Shown here piece after piece: positions 11,061 through 22,374 of a DNA stretch of 64,000 bases. The DNA is taken from the NCBI GenBank assembly GCA_038049695.1, contig CP142455.1:66350501-66414500 (forward strand), written 5' to 3'. The DNA is from Cinnamomum chago (taxonomy: Eukaryota; Streptophyta; Magnoliopsida; Laurales; Lauraceae). Below the pieces are notes generated by a model, which searched no databases, had not been told where the DNA came from, and saw only the letters and a program-made list of their open reading frames with translations. The translations under genes and the position numbers were made by a program. The first letter of the stretch is position 1, and each line of letters opens with the position of its first letter.

Positions 11061-11090
11061 CTCCACCATTATTTATTGGATGTGAGCGAT

Positions 11091-12189
11091 TGATGAGAGC
11101 CTAAAATGTACCATTTAGGCCCCTCAAATTAGACTTTGATATACACTCCGATGAGTTTAATTAGTCTAATTATGTTATTTTTATGTTTACATGTCCCTAG
11201 GAGTATTGGGAAGAAATTGGTGCAAAATAGGAAGAAATTAGAAAAAATGCCGAAAATCCAATTAAACGGAGCTTACTGGCTCCGGGCGCCCGCTAATAGA
11301 GAAAACGCAGGAATTTTTATTCCTGGCGTCCGGACACCCGGACCGTCTTGAGAGTCCGCCTCTCCGCGTTTTGAAGCAATTTTTAGGTCCAAAGCCTATA
11401 AATAAAACCCTAATCTCGTTTTAGAATTGAATCAACATTAAGAGAAAAGTTCTGGAGGCTATTCTTGGAGCTTTGGAAGAGCATCAATGGGGATTTTGTC
11501 AGGGATTCTTTGTCAATCGTCTTCCATGAGTAATTAAATCTTCATCTTAGGGTTGTGATGAAGCCCTAGTTTTGTGTTTATGGTGATGTATAGGTTCCAG
11601 GGTTTTATTTTAAATGCTTTGATTATATGACATTGATGTTATCCATTGTTGGATTTCTTTTATTAATGCAAGATCTCTTTTTGGTATTTTATTATTGTAG
11701 TTTGGAGTACCAAGTCATATAATATGGTGCTTGAATGTGTGTGGAGTTAAAGTTAGGATAATCTATGCCTTAGAGATAGGTTATGCCCAGATCTAAACTT
11801 GCACCCCTTATTTGTTGACTCTGTGAAGGTTTGTAACCAGAACGAATATTGAAAGCATTGACAGTGAAGCCCTGAATCTATATTCGCCATTGTACGAGGC
11901 TAAGGTGGATTCATACCCTAAGACTTTTCTCTGATTAGATCAAAACATTGTCTTTTAATTTGTTACTTTAGGAATTACAAGCAATCAAACCAACACTTCG
12001 TTTTCTAATAGGATTAGTTTAAGAATTAGAACTTTATTTTCTATTAGGATTAGTTTAGGAATTTAGGAAACAACACAACTTAGCCTTTTTGTCACAGTGG
12101 ATACGATACTCGGTTAACATCTTTGCTTTTGCAAGCAGAGATAGTAGCGGGGAATAATTTATATTTGCAACCCTATTTTAGGACGGTCA
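11091..12189 (+). mobile_element. solo LTR nested in the MULE
   Basis: It starts TGATGAGAGCCTAAAATGTA and ends GGACGGTCA. The flanking pentamers GCGAT (11086-11090) and GCAAT (12190-12194) differ by one base, consistent with an aged TSD. A TATA box (TATAAATA, 11397-11404) and the U5-like stretch GTGGATACGATACTCGG (near 12099) agree with a plant Ty3/gypsy LTR. No internal region is present. Boundaries are moderately sure. Confidence 0.6.
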
Positions 12190-12865
12190 GCAATCCACAT
12201 CTAGCTCTCTATCAAAATGCAGTAAAAGACACAAATCAACATCTGACATCCTAATTAAAACAATAAAAATACAATATATTTTATTAATAAAAATTGCATG
12301 GATTGGAAATATGTAGTAATCATAGGTTGAATTTTACCATCAAATCCTTTGTTATGAGATTTATAGGAACAATATAGTGCCACAATATTAGTACCTATAA
12401 AGGACTTAGAATGTCTTATTTTCTAGTGAGTAACAACTTCATACATTTTATTATAACATAGAAATAAATAAAAAAGGCTTCACCAATGGACTATTAAATA
12501 GGTTAATGGTGAAAGATATAAGATGAGGGAGCAATATATAAATAAAAATAACACATCAAATGCAACAAGATGAACAAAATAATGCATTTCATGGAGGGAT
12601 CTAAATCTTAATAAGTAATTTACGGTTTCCATAATAAGAATCAAAGTAGAAAAAATGTTTATCAATAGTATATTTATGGGCTGTTTTTTTTTTTTTAACG
12701 CATTCAGAAATTATATGATCCCACATACCTGTTGAAATGAATAAAATGTATAAAGTACGGATGAAAGAAGATGGAATGGTATTATCCTATCAGAACCCAC
12801 AAGCCAAAAGGGAGAAGATGGAAACGGTGGTCTTTAGTTCGTGGTATATAGGTAATGGTGCGACG

Positions 12866-13075
12866 AGCCTAGGATATCGAACGGTGCGATATCCTACAGG
12901 CCTGGGATATTGAACTTTGGGATAACCTACCGCCTTAGGATATCTCAGGATAAAGGGTAAAATTGTCTTACTTTGGGCGTCCTTTTATGTATGATCTTCT
13001 ATTAGGTAATTTATAGTCTTTTATCTAGTATTGGGTAAATGTCGGGTTCTGGACCGTCTATACGGTAATTTTCCC
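12866..13075 (-). repeat. right terminal inverted repeat of the MULE
   Basis: Reverse-complement counterpart of 8217-8420, with the same alternating GATATCC palindromes near 12870-12950. Its reverse complement also matches 27259-27480 closely, which ties the two MULEs together. Confidence 0.8.
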
Positions 13076-13084
13076 TTCTTCTTA

Positions 13085-15830
13085 CTATTTGAGGATATTT
13101 TGTTTTCTATTGCTATAAGGATTTAAGTCAATCTTGTCGCTCTTTGTTTTTTTTTTTCTTTTAATGTAAGGCCGCCTCTTAGAAGTTTTATGAAAAAAAG
13201 AATCCAATTTAAGTTTTAATTAAACGATTTCATAAAGAAAAATCAGAAAATAACGAGATAATTGTTCGTACATGTTTTTGGACGAAATTACTCCAATTAA
13301 GGATATCGACAATCGTCAAGCTTTGTTGCAAAAAAAAAAAATTGTTAAGATCTTCTACCCAGTTATAGAAAGGTTATGAAAATCTCTACATTTTGTGTCC
13401 CAGTAATCTTTCTTGAGTAGTTTCATCAATCTTCCTTGGGTGTGTGGGTCTCATGCTTATTTTATACACATTTGTCGCCCCCTCTTAACATTAATTTTGA
13501 GAGTTTAAGCTTGGAATGTAAGGTGTTCGGTGAAATGCCTAAATGAAGATTTTCTCTTGATTTGGCGGTGGCTTCGAATCAGACTTGAATGGACAAAGTT
13601 GGGCAAGCTTTTGTAAACATTTAGAGTTTGAAGCTATTTATTTAGGGAAATTTCATAAGTTTTGATGCCTATAAGAAATGTGTGAGAAGCACGTTGGGCA
13701 ATCTTTAAATAGTAAATGTGAGATTATCTCTTAGGCATTGTATTGTTTGTATGGAGTTTTAGATCCCAATAGTATTTTTTGTTTGGTTAATCCGGAATCT
13801 TTAAACCAACTTTAAGAATGAATTTGACAGTTGGGGATTGAACACACTTCATTATGTGATTTATGAAAGACTCGTCAAACCCTTTTTCTTTGATGCATTT
13901 ATCACATCATTTTTTTCTTCATTTATTTGAAATGGATATTGATCTTCCGCCAAATCTTAGCATTATTCTCTCCAAACTTAAGACAATTATAAATGAAAAC
14001 CATCAAAGAAGAAGACGACAAGTCTAAGAAATGAAAAAATTGCAAGAGGCTGACGATATCATCAACCAAGTTGATGATATCATTAATTGGGCAATTTTGT
14101 CCAAAAGCCATGCATGAACAATTATCTTGTCATTTTATAATTTTTCCTCATAAAACTATTTAATTTTGATTTAAGCTTAATTTTTTAGTAAAAGTCCCAA
14201 ATAAAAATGTTGTAAGTTTATACCTTCCAAAGAAAGCGAAAGACAGACAAAGACGCCTTTATTATTTTCTAAGATTCTCTTATATTTGTAAGGAGAAAAA
14301 CATTTCAAGGATGCGGCTTCCGCCTCAAATGGACCCCAAAGGTTGAAATTGGTTGCTTCTCTCATCCCTTCTTGAAGTCCAAACAATTCCCCACTAGTCC
14401 ACATCATAAAAGTTGTACACAGGTGAAATGACAATGTAGGTGTAGAATCGTTGTTCGTGCAACTGGGAATTGCTGCCTTCCATTGGAAAGAGTTGCAGCT
14501 AACCCACTTCATTGTTGCCAATTCTCTGCTACAATGATTGGCAATTGGGTTACTCTCTTTTCATTCATACTGTAGTTTCTTTTCTGGTTGGGGTGGTAAA
14601 ATGATTGTCCACAGTTGCCCTCCATTACAAAATATTCAGAACTTGTCCATGATTTCCACTCAACCCCTTTTATCAATGCACAATGGATTAATAGATTTTA
14701 GCCAATGCTTGTTAAGTATGAACATATTTGATCTGAAAACCTGTTTGGGTTCAATCATTGTTCAACAAAATGCTTCCAAAGTTGGAGAGCTCAATTAGTG
14801 ACTCCAACACATGCAAACAAATTGATTTACCAGCAAGCTACATTTTGTCCTCTTGCCAAAACCAAATAAACAAAATTACCGAATAAACCAAATTTCGTAT
14901 GGACTACACCTGAATGAGAATAATTTATACTGCTCTTTGAAGAATGAACACTAGTTTAATCTAATTCAGAGTTGCTAAACATACAAGATGCAATCTCACA
15001 CTGAACCTTGTTTGAGGTATTTAAACCAATGTGATTCATAAACTTCTCCAAAGCACACCATAAATCAACTGTCCTCATATATTAGATACAATTTACATAA
15101 ATCATGGCCACTAGATTTGAAACTTGTTACATACAACTCATTACATTAATCAACTACATAAATCAGATAATTTATACAACACCACCACCTACATACATCA
15201 ACAGAATAAAATGATATGATCATTTGCTTCAATACTTCTATCTACTATCATCTCCAGAAGTTACATTTGCTGCAACTGGTTGAACTGCATCAGCTGCTAT
15301 TAGAGCATCGTGCAAATGTAGGAAAATCATGGACAGATTAGATCTCAATGTGATTATTACCAACATGACTATTTGTCAAGTCCATTCAAGAGTTCTTATG
15401 AATAATCATATCCCTCTAAACTAACACCTCAATGTAGAAGCCTACAAAATAAATCTCAATTTCCTAATGTAGGAAGCTGACTGTTGTCTCTCCATTTAAA
15501 TCACTTTAGATGTGTGATATATATATATAGGCTCTCTTAAACTTAAGCTTGGGATAAAATCTCATAAGCTCATGCTTGTGGGGCCCACCTTTGATCCATC
15601 CAAATGGACCAAACACATGACCCCTCTAAATTGCACATGTCCACCAACTTTCAGTCAAATCCAGATTTACTAGACTATTGGATCGACTATGTATTGATCC
15701 GAATAGACTATTGACCATTAAACTTTTGGTCTCATATGAAGGTGATAGAAATTACAATTGTGACTGTTTTTTTTTTTTTTAGAGAGGAAGATCTTAAAGA
15801 GTCCCCAAAGATCCCAAGGAGTCCTTGAAT

Positions 15831-15831
<1 letters not shown>
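13085..15831. other. intergenic, no gene supported
   Basis: Frames of 62-114 codons occur (for example 14521-14177 on the minus strand) but none shows a recognised domain. A minus-strand stretch at 15310-15240 could be read as the last codons of a gene (see rejected items). AT-rich. Confidence 0.3.

Positions 15832-15872
<41 letters not shown>
15832..15872. repeat. (GA)n microsatellite
   Basis: About 20 GA dinucleotides in a row. Confidence 0.95.
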
Positions 15873-15876
<4 letters not shown>

Positions 15877-17397
15877 TTAACCTTGAAGAATTAGGGATAG
15901 GGTATAGAAATTTGGGATTGGGGATAGGGTTTGAGCATAGGGATTTAAGGACTGGTTTAGGGACTTGTAAATTAGGGAAAAATTGATTGAACCCAAACTT
16001 GAAATGTGGGTTCATCTAAGACGTCTCTCTTATTCATTTCCTCAAACCGACCCCAATTGTTTTGAGTAGAAAAGTGTAACTCAAGCTACTGGTAGAATTG
16101 TTAACACAAAACAGGCCACCTAATTAATCCAATAAGATGAAATTATTCTAGGCCAAACCATCAAAGTGGATGCTTCCCAAATCAAGTGTCCGTTCACCAT
16201 TGTCAAACCATAACAATCAAAATGCAATAAAGACCAATAAATAACTAATAAGAACCCAATACAATCCTTCAAGTCAAAACACTAGTTCTAAGTTCTTACC
16301 AGCTCTGATTGTTCTGAGAAACATTAATAAGAAATACAAGATTCACCAGTCACCACATGATATGATGATGAGTGGCTCACATAGCTTGATGAACAAGACT
16401 AGTGCCTTGTGCATCAATTTAGTGGTGGACCTCACCGACATTTTTGTATCTTACATCATTATCTGATGCTGAAGGGCCATAGCAGTCAATGACCTAAAGA
16501 TCATCAGAATTAAATATCTTGAAAGACTTTCTGCAGGACATTCAGTAGTAGTTTATAACTGAAAATGAGGAAATTAAGACTTTATTCAAATATACAACAT
16601 ATCTCCTGTTTCAACCCAGAAAGCAGAGCAGAAAACGCCTGCTTAAAACACTCATTGCAAGATTACAAAGAAATGGGGCTCTTGGGCCACCCAAATTCAA
16701 CATCCATTACAGTAATTCACTTCGCTTAAGAAAATAGTAGTGATCAAACTAAATTTATATTTGCTTCTATTTAGTGAAGACCAAACAGAAAATGGTTAGG
16801 ATCATTCAAAAACAACAAAAGATGTTCTTAACATTCTAAAAAAGAAGACGCATGGCTTATGTGCAGGCCAAGAGTATGCAGGCCAACAAAAGATGTCTTA
16901 TGAGTCTAGCTCTCATGTGAGGCTTGGGGAGGTTATGCAGCCTAGATAGGATGAGGGTTTTGTCTTGTTTTGTTCTGTTTTTATGTTAGCTGCTCTTCCT
17001 CTCCTTTGTTCTAGTTGTTTTTCTCTTTCATTTCATGATATCTTATTTCTACAAAAAAAAAAAAAAAAACACTTCCCATTGAATCTGTGTCTACAGAACG
17101 TGCAATAAATTTACAAAAAAGTCGCATTATCAAGAGCCAAAACAAGTAGCAAAAGCACGTACATGGAAGCTTTGTGGAGATCACATTTTCATCTTCTACT
17201 TGTTCTTCAAATTAATGTAAGATGGAGGTCTAAATTGTCAAGGGAGACATGCTGTTTAGAAAAAAAAAAAAAAAAAAAAAGAGGAGGAACACAAGACACC
17301 CCAGTGCCAAGGTTGTCCCACCTCACATGACTGATCCTTGGGCAGATAGGTTACCACACTTGTACCATACTACCAACCCAATCTAGGCCCCCACCCC

Positions 17398-17401
<4 letters not shown>

Positions 17402-17433
<32 letters not shown>
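17402..17433. repeat. (GA)n microsatellite
   Basis: About 15 GA dinucleotides after a C-rich stretch. Confidence 0.95.
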
Positions 17434-17436
<3 letters not shown>

Positions 17437-17900
17437 CAGTGTAAATCGACACAAAGTTATATTTTCTTGATTCAGCAGTAGACTATTTGGTCTCCCAATG
17501 AAAATCATGTAACTCAAAATGAATGTCAGGGAGATAGGAGCCTTTCTCTATCTAAGAATGGTATTTAATTTCTTAGACATATTAGAATATGGGAATTTAG
17601 CTTGTAATGGAAGGTTTCCATGTCTTTTCCATTGTATGAATATGGTCAGATGTCACAGTAGGTACATAAAAATTAATGCAATGGGTGAGATTTAGACTTC
17701 TCAGATAGCTCCCATGGTCTACATTTGAGACACTTTATTAGGTCCTAAATATGGGAGTATGGGAGGTCATATCTAACCATTTATCATGAACTGAATCATG
17801 ATATGAGATCATATCTAAACCTTACTCATGAATTAAATTCTTATATATGAAATTCAATTTTAGATGAAGTGCTTGTATATTTATACAATATACACAATAG

Positions 17901-18084
17901 CTCCCGGCTGTTGCTTAGCTGGTTAGGGACATGTGTAGTGTGCATAGGTCCACATGTTCGAATCCCTTGTGAAGCAAAGAAAACAAAAGGCCCTTGTAAT
18001 TGTTTTTCCTTTGCTACATTAGATATACGAACTCACACACTCCTACACTCATGTCCCTAACCAGCTGAGCTACAGCCGGGGACC
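17901..18084. repeat. inverted pair of tRNA-like (SINE-head) sequences
   Basis: The plus strand at 17901-17966 has box A-like TTAGCTGGTTAGGG and box B-like GTTCGAATCCC with tRNA-like spacing. The reverse complement of 18084-18049 begins CCCCGGCTGTAGCTCAGC and continues GGTTAGGGACATGAG. The two ~35-base ends are therefore inverted repeats, both reading inward. It may be a head-to-head SINE pair or a foldback element born from a tRNA-related sequence. No TSD was found. Confidence 0.55.
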
Positions 18085-18160
18085 GTTGTAATTTATTTCT
18101 ATCGAGTAAAATGATATAGTATCACTCACTCTATGGACACTAAGGTCAATGATGGTTAAA

Positions 18161-18553
18161 AATTGTATAAAGGAGTTATGGTAGGAAATGGGAAGTTTTG
18201 AACTCAAAGCCTTCCCCTTTTAATTACCCTATCCCCAAGAATACTCACCATACAACTGACGGAGGCCCATATCAAATTAAGGTAAAGATAGACTAGGATT
18301 TTCTCTATGATAAACTAAGATTTTTCTATGTGATGACTCGTGTCATCCCTTTCACAAATTGTATAAAGGAGTTATGGTAGGAAATGGGAAGTTTTGAACT
18401 CAAAAGCCTTCCCCTTTTAATTACCCTATCCCCAAGAATACTCACCATACAACTGAGGAAGGCCCATATCAAATTAAGGTAAAGACAGACTAGGATTTTC
18501 TCTATGATAAACTAAGATTTTTCTATGTGATGACTCTTGTCATCTCTTTCACA
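18161..18553. repeat. 196-bp tandem duplication
   Basis: Units 18161-18356 and 18357-18553 are almost identical (only a handful of substitutions and one indel by eye), from AATTGTATAAAGGAG to CATCCCTTTCACA. This points to a recent local duplication. No coding content. Confidence 0.9.
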
Positions 18554-18940
18554 GAATTTTCAATTTGGTACACAAGATGTTTTTATCAAAAACTTCGTGA
18601 TCACGAGGGCATATTAAGTTTTAGCAAAATTTATATAATTTTTTTCTACTTCGTAAGTGGATTATGCTAGACTTTTCTAATAAACAAGTATAATATTAAT
18701 ACTTAAATTCTAAGCAATTGGATATGTTTTACATCCTTGAATTAATTTCAAAAAATTTAAATTAATATTATTGTTTGACATACACCATAAAATTACGTTT
18801 TGTATTAAATATATACTTCTGAGTTATGATGCATACACAACGAACCCAAGTCGAGCCTCTCTTTCATTTTCTTTTGTACCACACCGTAGGAAGCTGAGAC
18901 CCATTAGAGCACCCACACAAGAGATCAGTTGGTTGCAAAC

Positions 18941-19077
18941 TCCACCTCTCATCCAGCTGCCCAGGGATCGATCCCTGGGTATGCTCTCTTCCCACACATG
19001 TAGAAGGAGGAGCACATGCACAAGTGGGGAAAAGCATACCCAGGGATCAATCCCTTGGCAGCTAGATGAGATGTGGG
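18941..19077. repeat. inverted repeat, ~44-base arms
   Basis: The left arm (18941-18984, CAGCTGCCCAGGGATCGATC then CCTGGGTATGCT) and right arm (19033-19077, AGCATACCCAGGGATC then AATCCCTTGGCAGCT) pair with few mismatches around a ~48-base loop. The sequence GATCGATCCCTGGG resembles a box B, so a SINE or MITE origin is possible. Confidence 0.65.
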
Positions 19078-19798
19078 GTTCCCAGCCAAGTCGAACCTCT
19101 AAAAAACAGAGCTTGAATCAAGCCTCTTGACAAGAAGAGCAAAACAAAATCAAGCTAGATGTGACTTATCTTGCTCATTTTGGTCATGAGACAACAAGCA
19201 ACCATCGAGCTCAAGCCATGTCAAGCTGTTCCCAAAATCAATGAAACATGTAGAGTGGCAAGTCAGAATAATTGAAATGCCTCAAAAGTTTAAGATCATG
19301 AGGGAATATATTCCATTCACACATCTAATTGATTCATCACTCCTGCCACATTTCCCTTTCAAAGGTAGATAACATCCATAATGTTGCAAGAAATTCAGAA
19401 AAGAAACAGTATTTAAAGGGAAAAACATTCCAAACGAATACCATTTGGGTGACCATCTCATTACATTGGCAACAAAATCCCCTGACAAAATCACTAGAAA
19501 CAAATAGAACAAGCTATTGACCTCAGGATATGAAAAAGGAATGCATGCAAATTGAAATGCCACCTTCAATGTTAAAAAGGTTAAAAGAAGAGGAAGAACG
19601 GCTTCTCAGAAAAACCCTTAGAAGAATCCCCAAAATTAATGTTATCTAATTATGACTCAAAATGCTTCCACAGAGATGAGGCGATCTTATGGACCAAGCT
19701 TGGGATTTCAATATACAGAAACAAAGAAGGTGTTTTATGTAATATCAAATAAAAACTTTAAGATAGATTTTTCAATCAAACAAATCAAGACTCCCATC

Positions 19799-20185
19799 AA
19801 CATATAAAGTATCATAAGAAAATATTTTCAATGGAAAACTACATCTTAAGCTCTGTGCTTGTTGTAATAAGAAGGGATACAAGAAGAGAACCCCAGATAT
19901 GAACAGCCCAGAAGAGCTCAAAATAATTTAATAGAAGATGAAACCAAGCACACAACAAACAGGCTGAAATGTATTGTACTACTAGCACACATTCTAACAG
20001 ATAAAAAAGATAACCAGCCATATATAAAGTATCAGAAGAAAATCATTCCAGTGGAAAAACACATCTCAAGCCCTCTCATTGTAATAGCAAGGCATACAAG
20101 GAGAACCCAGATGAGAAAAAGGCAAGAAGAGCTCAAAATAAGGAACCAGAAGATGAAATCAAACACATGATAAACAGATGATATG
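19799..20185. repeat. imperfect direct repeat, two units
   Basis: Units starting at about 19799 and 20020 share CATATAAAGTATCA then AGAAAAT, a GTGGAAAA block, GAACCCAGAT, AGAAGAGCTCAAAATAA and AGAAGATGAAA in the same order. Identity is moderate, so the duplication is old. Confidence 0.6.
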
Positions 20186-20241
20186 TGTTGTGAGTTGTAA
20201 CCCAAAGCTTACTCAAAGCTGAAAAGAGAAGACAAGCATCG

Positions 20242-20330
20242 CCATGAAAATGAAAAATGAGGAGACCGATCTGTGAAGTGTCTTGTGGCGGAAACCCTAG
20301 AGAGAGGGTCGGAAGAATATATAGATTTAA
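20242..20330 (-). promoter_or_regulatory. possible minus-strand promoter and 5' leader
   Basis: Reading leftward: TATA-like TATATAT (20323-20317), then CTCTCTCTAGGGTTTCCGCC, a pyrimidine-rich AGGGTTT leader typical of plant housekeeping genes, then an ATG at 20245 opening a frame of only 10 codons, ending by a GA|GTAAGC donor-like site. A gene starting here with a spliced leader is plausible, but its coding exons were not identified. Confidence 0.3.
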
Positions 20331-20339
20331 GCTTCCTTG

Positions 20340-21435
20340 AATGACAACTATGTCCTCGGCGTTAGGGTTTCAACTTTGCACCAATGAGGTGATGGAAATG
20401 GGTCGGGTCTTGATCAAACCAACACGTGCTCCACCTGGACACGACCTGACCCATTATGAGTTTATGTTTTGTGAAACCAAACTTTATTAAGATAGGTATA
20501 AGTTGGGTTTAATAATTGTTGTTTTTAATTTTATAATTTAAATTACAAAAAAACTCATTAGCTTTTCTTGTTCATTTCTGTTTGAAATCGTATTAAGTAA
20601 TACATAAATTAATCGCAAACGACATAAGGTGAGACGAGTGCAACCAAAATCTGAACCTACTTTAAATCAGACGGGTCAAATCTAAAACCTGTACCCATCT
20701 TGAATCTTACTTATATCAAAATCTAAAAATTTATACCCATCCTTAATTCAACAAATTCATTACCAGGAGCAGGTTGGGGCAGGTCGCCCTTTAATTTGAT
20801 CTGTTTTCATCATTGAGCACTAGATATTATCTTTTTTTAAAAAGGCATTGGTTATTAACTACCAAATAAGCGCAAGTCCTAGAGAATAAATATTTTGCTT
20901 GATTATTAAATGGGCTTGTCCCGAAAGAGCAGACCGCCCCAATACAAGTCCGTCAATGTTTATTATAGGCTTCCTTAGAATTCCCCTTTCACTCATTATT
21001 CAAAGGTTTCCACCCTAAAGGTGTGTTAGTGCGGAGTCTCATAAGAGGAAAGACGGGATTCCTCTTGAAACACATTTTTTTATAGGGTAGGCAAAACTCA
21101 AAATCTTCATTAATGAGGAAAAATTTGTTATATTTGCATCTTTGCAATAGAGAAATCGCATCCATTGAATGCAAAAAGATTATACAAGAGCCAGAATATT
21201 GTTACAAACGTTTGTACACAAATGCACCCTATAGATGCCAGTTTTTTTACACATAAAAGCGAAGTATTAAATGTGAATTGAAACTACTTATTTTGATGTA
21301 TGTAGGACATTATGTTTTAAATTAACACTAGTTGAGTAGGCCAGTACTACACTGGTCCAAAAAGTGAAAATTTATTAAAAGGGGACTTTCTCTAAGATAT
21401 TATTGGGAAGAAATTTAGAGTAAGTAAATATATTA
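20340..21435. other. intergenic, nothing recognised
   Basis: AT-rich DNA. The short frames (for example 21174-20989) have no known domain. Confidence 0.4.
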
Positions 21436-22319
21436 TGTTAGTTTTTTTATTGGCTAATTCATGGGTTGGACAAAACTCTGGGTCCATTGAGTTGTATTTT
21501 CTAATTTATTTTAGAATGGACTGTAGTTGTGTCGTCGGAAGAGCTGAAGTGAAGAATAGAAGAAAAAAAAGCAGACCGGGCGAATTCCCCAGGCCCGATC
21601 GATCGGAGCCTCAGACCGATCGATCGGTCAGAAAAAGGCCTCAGTTAAATGTCAGGCCGATCGATCAGACCTGCAGGGGCGATCGATCGGACAGCATGCA
21701 GAGTTCGGGAAAGTCTACTTTTCTATCAGATTTAGTTTCCTTTTGAGACTTTGTTTCCCAGTTTGAGTCCTACTTGTGCACTAAGTCTTAGGCACGAATT
21801 TTGGGCTATTTATAGGGTGTTTCTCTCAACCCTAAGGAGACCACCACCACAACTCTCATTGATCTGAGTCAGAGATATTTTAGAGAGAGTTATTCTCTAG
21901 AGCCATTGAGAAATTATTCTGAAGGGCTGCTCTAGAAGGTTGTTGCTGCTTCTACTTCTCTTGTAGAAGATTGATCATCTTGGTTGACAAGGTGCGAGGA
22001 GATCAAGTAAGGAGAACGGGGCGCGGTGGATGTCGTGTCAGTGGATTCTTTGCAAGAATAACTACAGTCCTTGGGTCGAGGTACAGACTTAGGTAAAGGA
22101 GCTTGTGAGTATATCTTGTAACTGTTCGTGAACTCTTGATTTCTGGTTCGTGGTTTTTCTCCCTGGATAGGGTTTCCACGTTAAATATTGTGTCTGCCTT
22201 CTTGTGGTGTGTGATTGGTAGATAGCTAGTTCTATATTGTCTGATTGATTTATTTCCGCTGCATTGATTGGTTAAATAGAACTAGTAATCCATTCTGGTA
22301 GCCCCATATAGAATTTTCA
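21436..22319 (+). repeat. 5' LTR of the TR-GAG element
   Basis: TGTTAG...TTTTCA, 884 bp. A TATA-like TATTTATAG lies near 21807. Four GATCGATCGG-type motifs cluster at 21597-21690. Confidence 0.92.
21597..21690 (+). repeat. four GATCGATCGG palindrome-rich motifs in the LTR U3
   Basis: Copies at 21597, 21618, 21659 (one base changed) and 21681, repeated in the 3' LTR around 24747-24841. They stand out from the AT-rich surroundings, with GC-rich spacers, about 120-210 bases upstream of the TATA-like site. A regulatory role is inference. Confidence 0.7.
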
Positions 22320-22321
22320 AT

Positions 22322-22333
22322 TGGTATCAGAGC
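22322..22333 (+). other. primer-binding site (initiator Met tRNA)
   Basis: TGGTATCAGAGC starts two bases after the 5' LTR and matches the 3' end of plant initiator methionine tRNA, the usual Copia primer. Confidence 0.92.
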
Positions 22334-22374
22334 GGGTTGCACTATTTTATTGTGTTGATCCAAATATTGCTAAA

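Larger units (their letters stand above)
8217..13075 (-). mobile_element. Mutator-like element (MULE) with ~200-bp TIRs and a 9-bp TSD; decayed, with a nested solo LTR
   Basis: The ends GGGAAAATTA...TAATTTTCCC are inverted repeats that extend for about 200 bases (8217-8420 and 12866-13075). The flanks TTCTTTTTA (8208-8216) and TTCTTCTTA (13076-13084) match at 8 of 9 positions, a typical MULE TSD length. Inside are a MuDR-type transposase remnant on the minus strand and a plant-transposon-domain remnant on the plus strand that converge near 9760, plus a solo LTR at 11091-12189. The right end matches the left end of the MULE at 27259-29110, so both belong to one family. No DDE catalytic region remains. 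Confidence 0.85.

Noticed and set aside
15240..16493. Possible exons of a minus-strand gene (39-base exon-like 16493-16455, 14-base exon-like 16313-16300, end-of-gene-like 15318-15259)
   Set aside because: Splice-like borders are present, but the joined frame does not stay open and no domain is recognised.
16860..17077. LINE 3' end with poly(A)
   Set aside because: There is an A run after a T-rich untranslated-like stretch, but no TSD and no coding part, so a simple A tract is equally likely.
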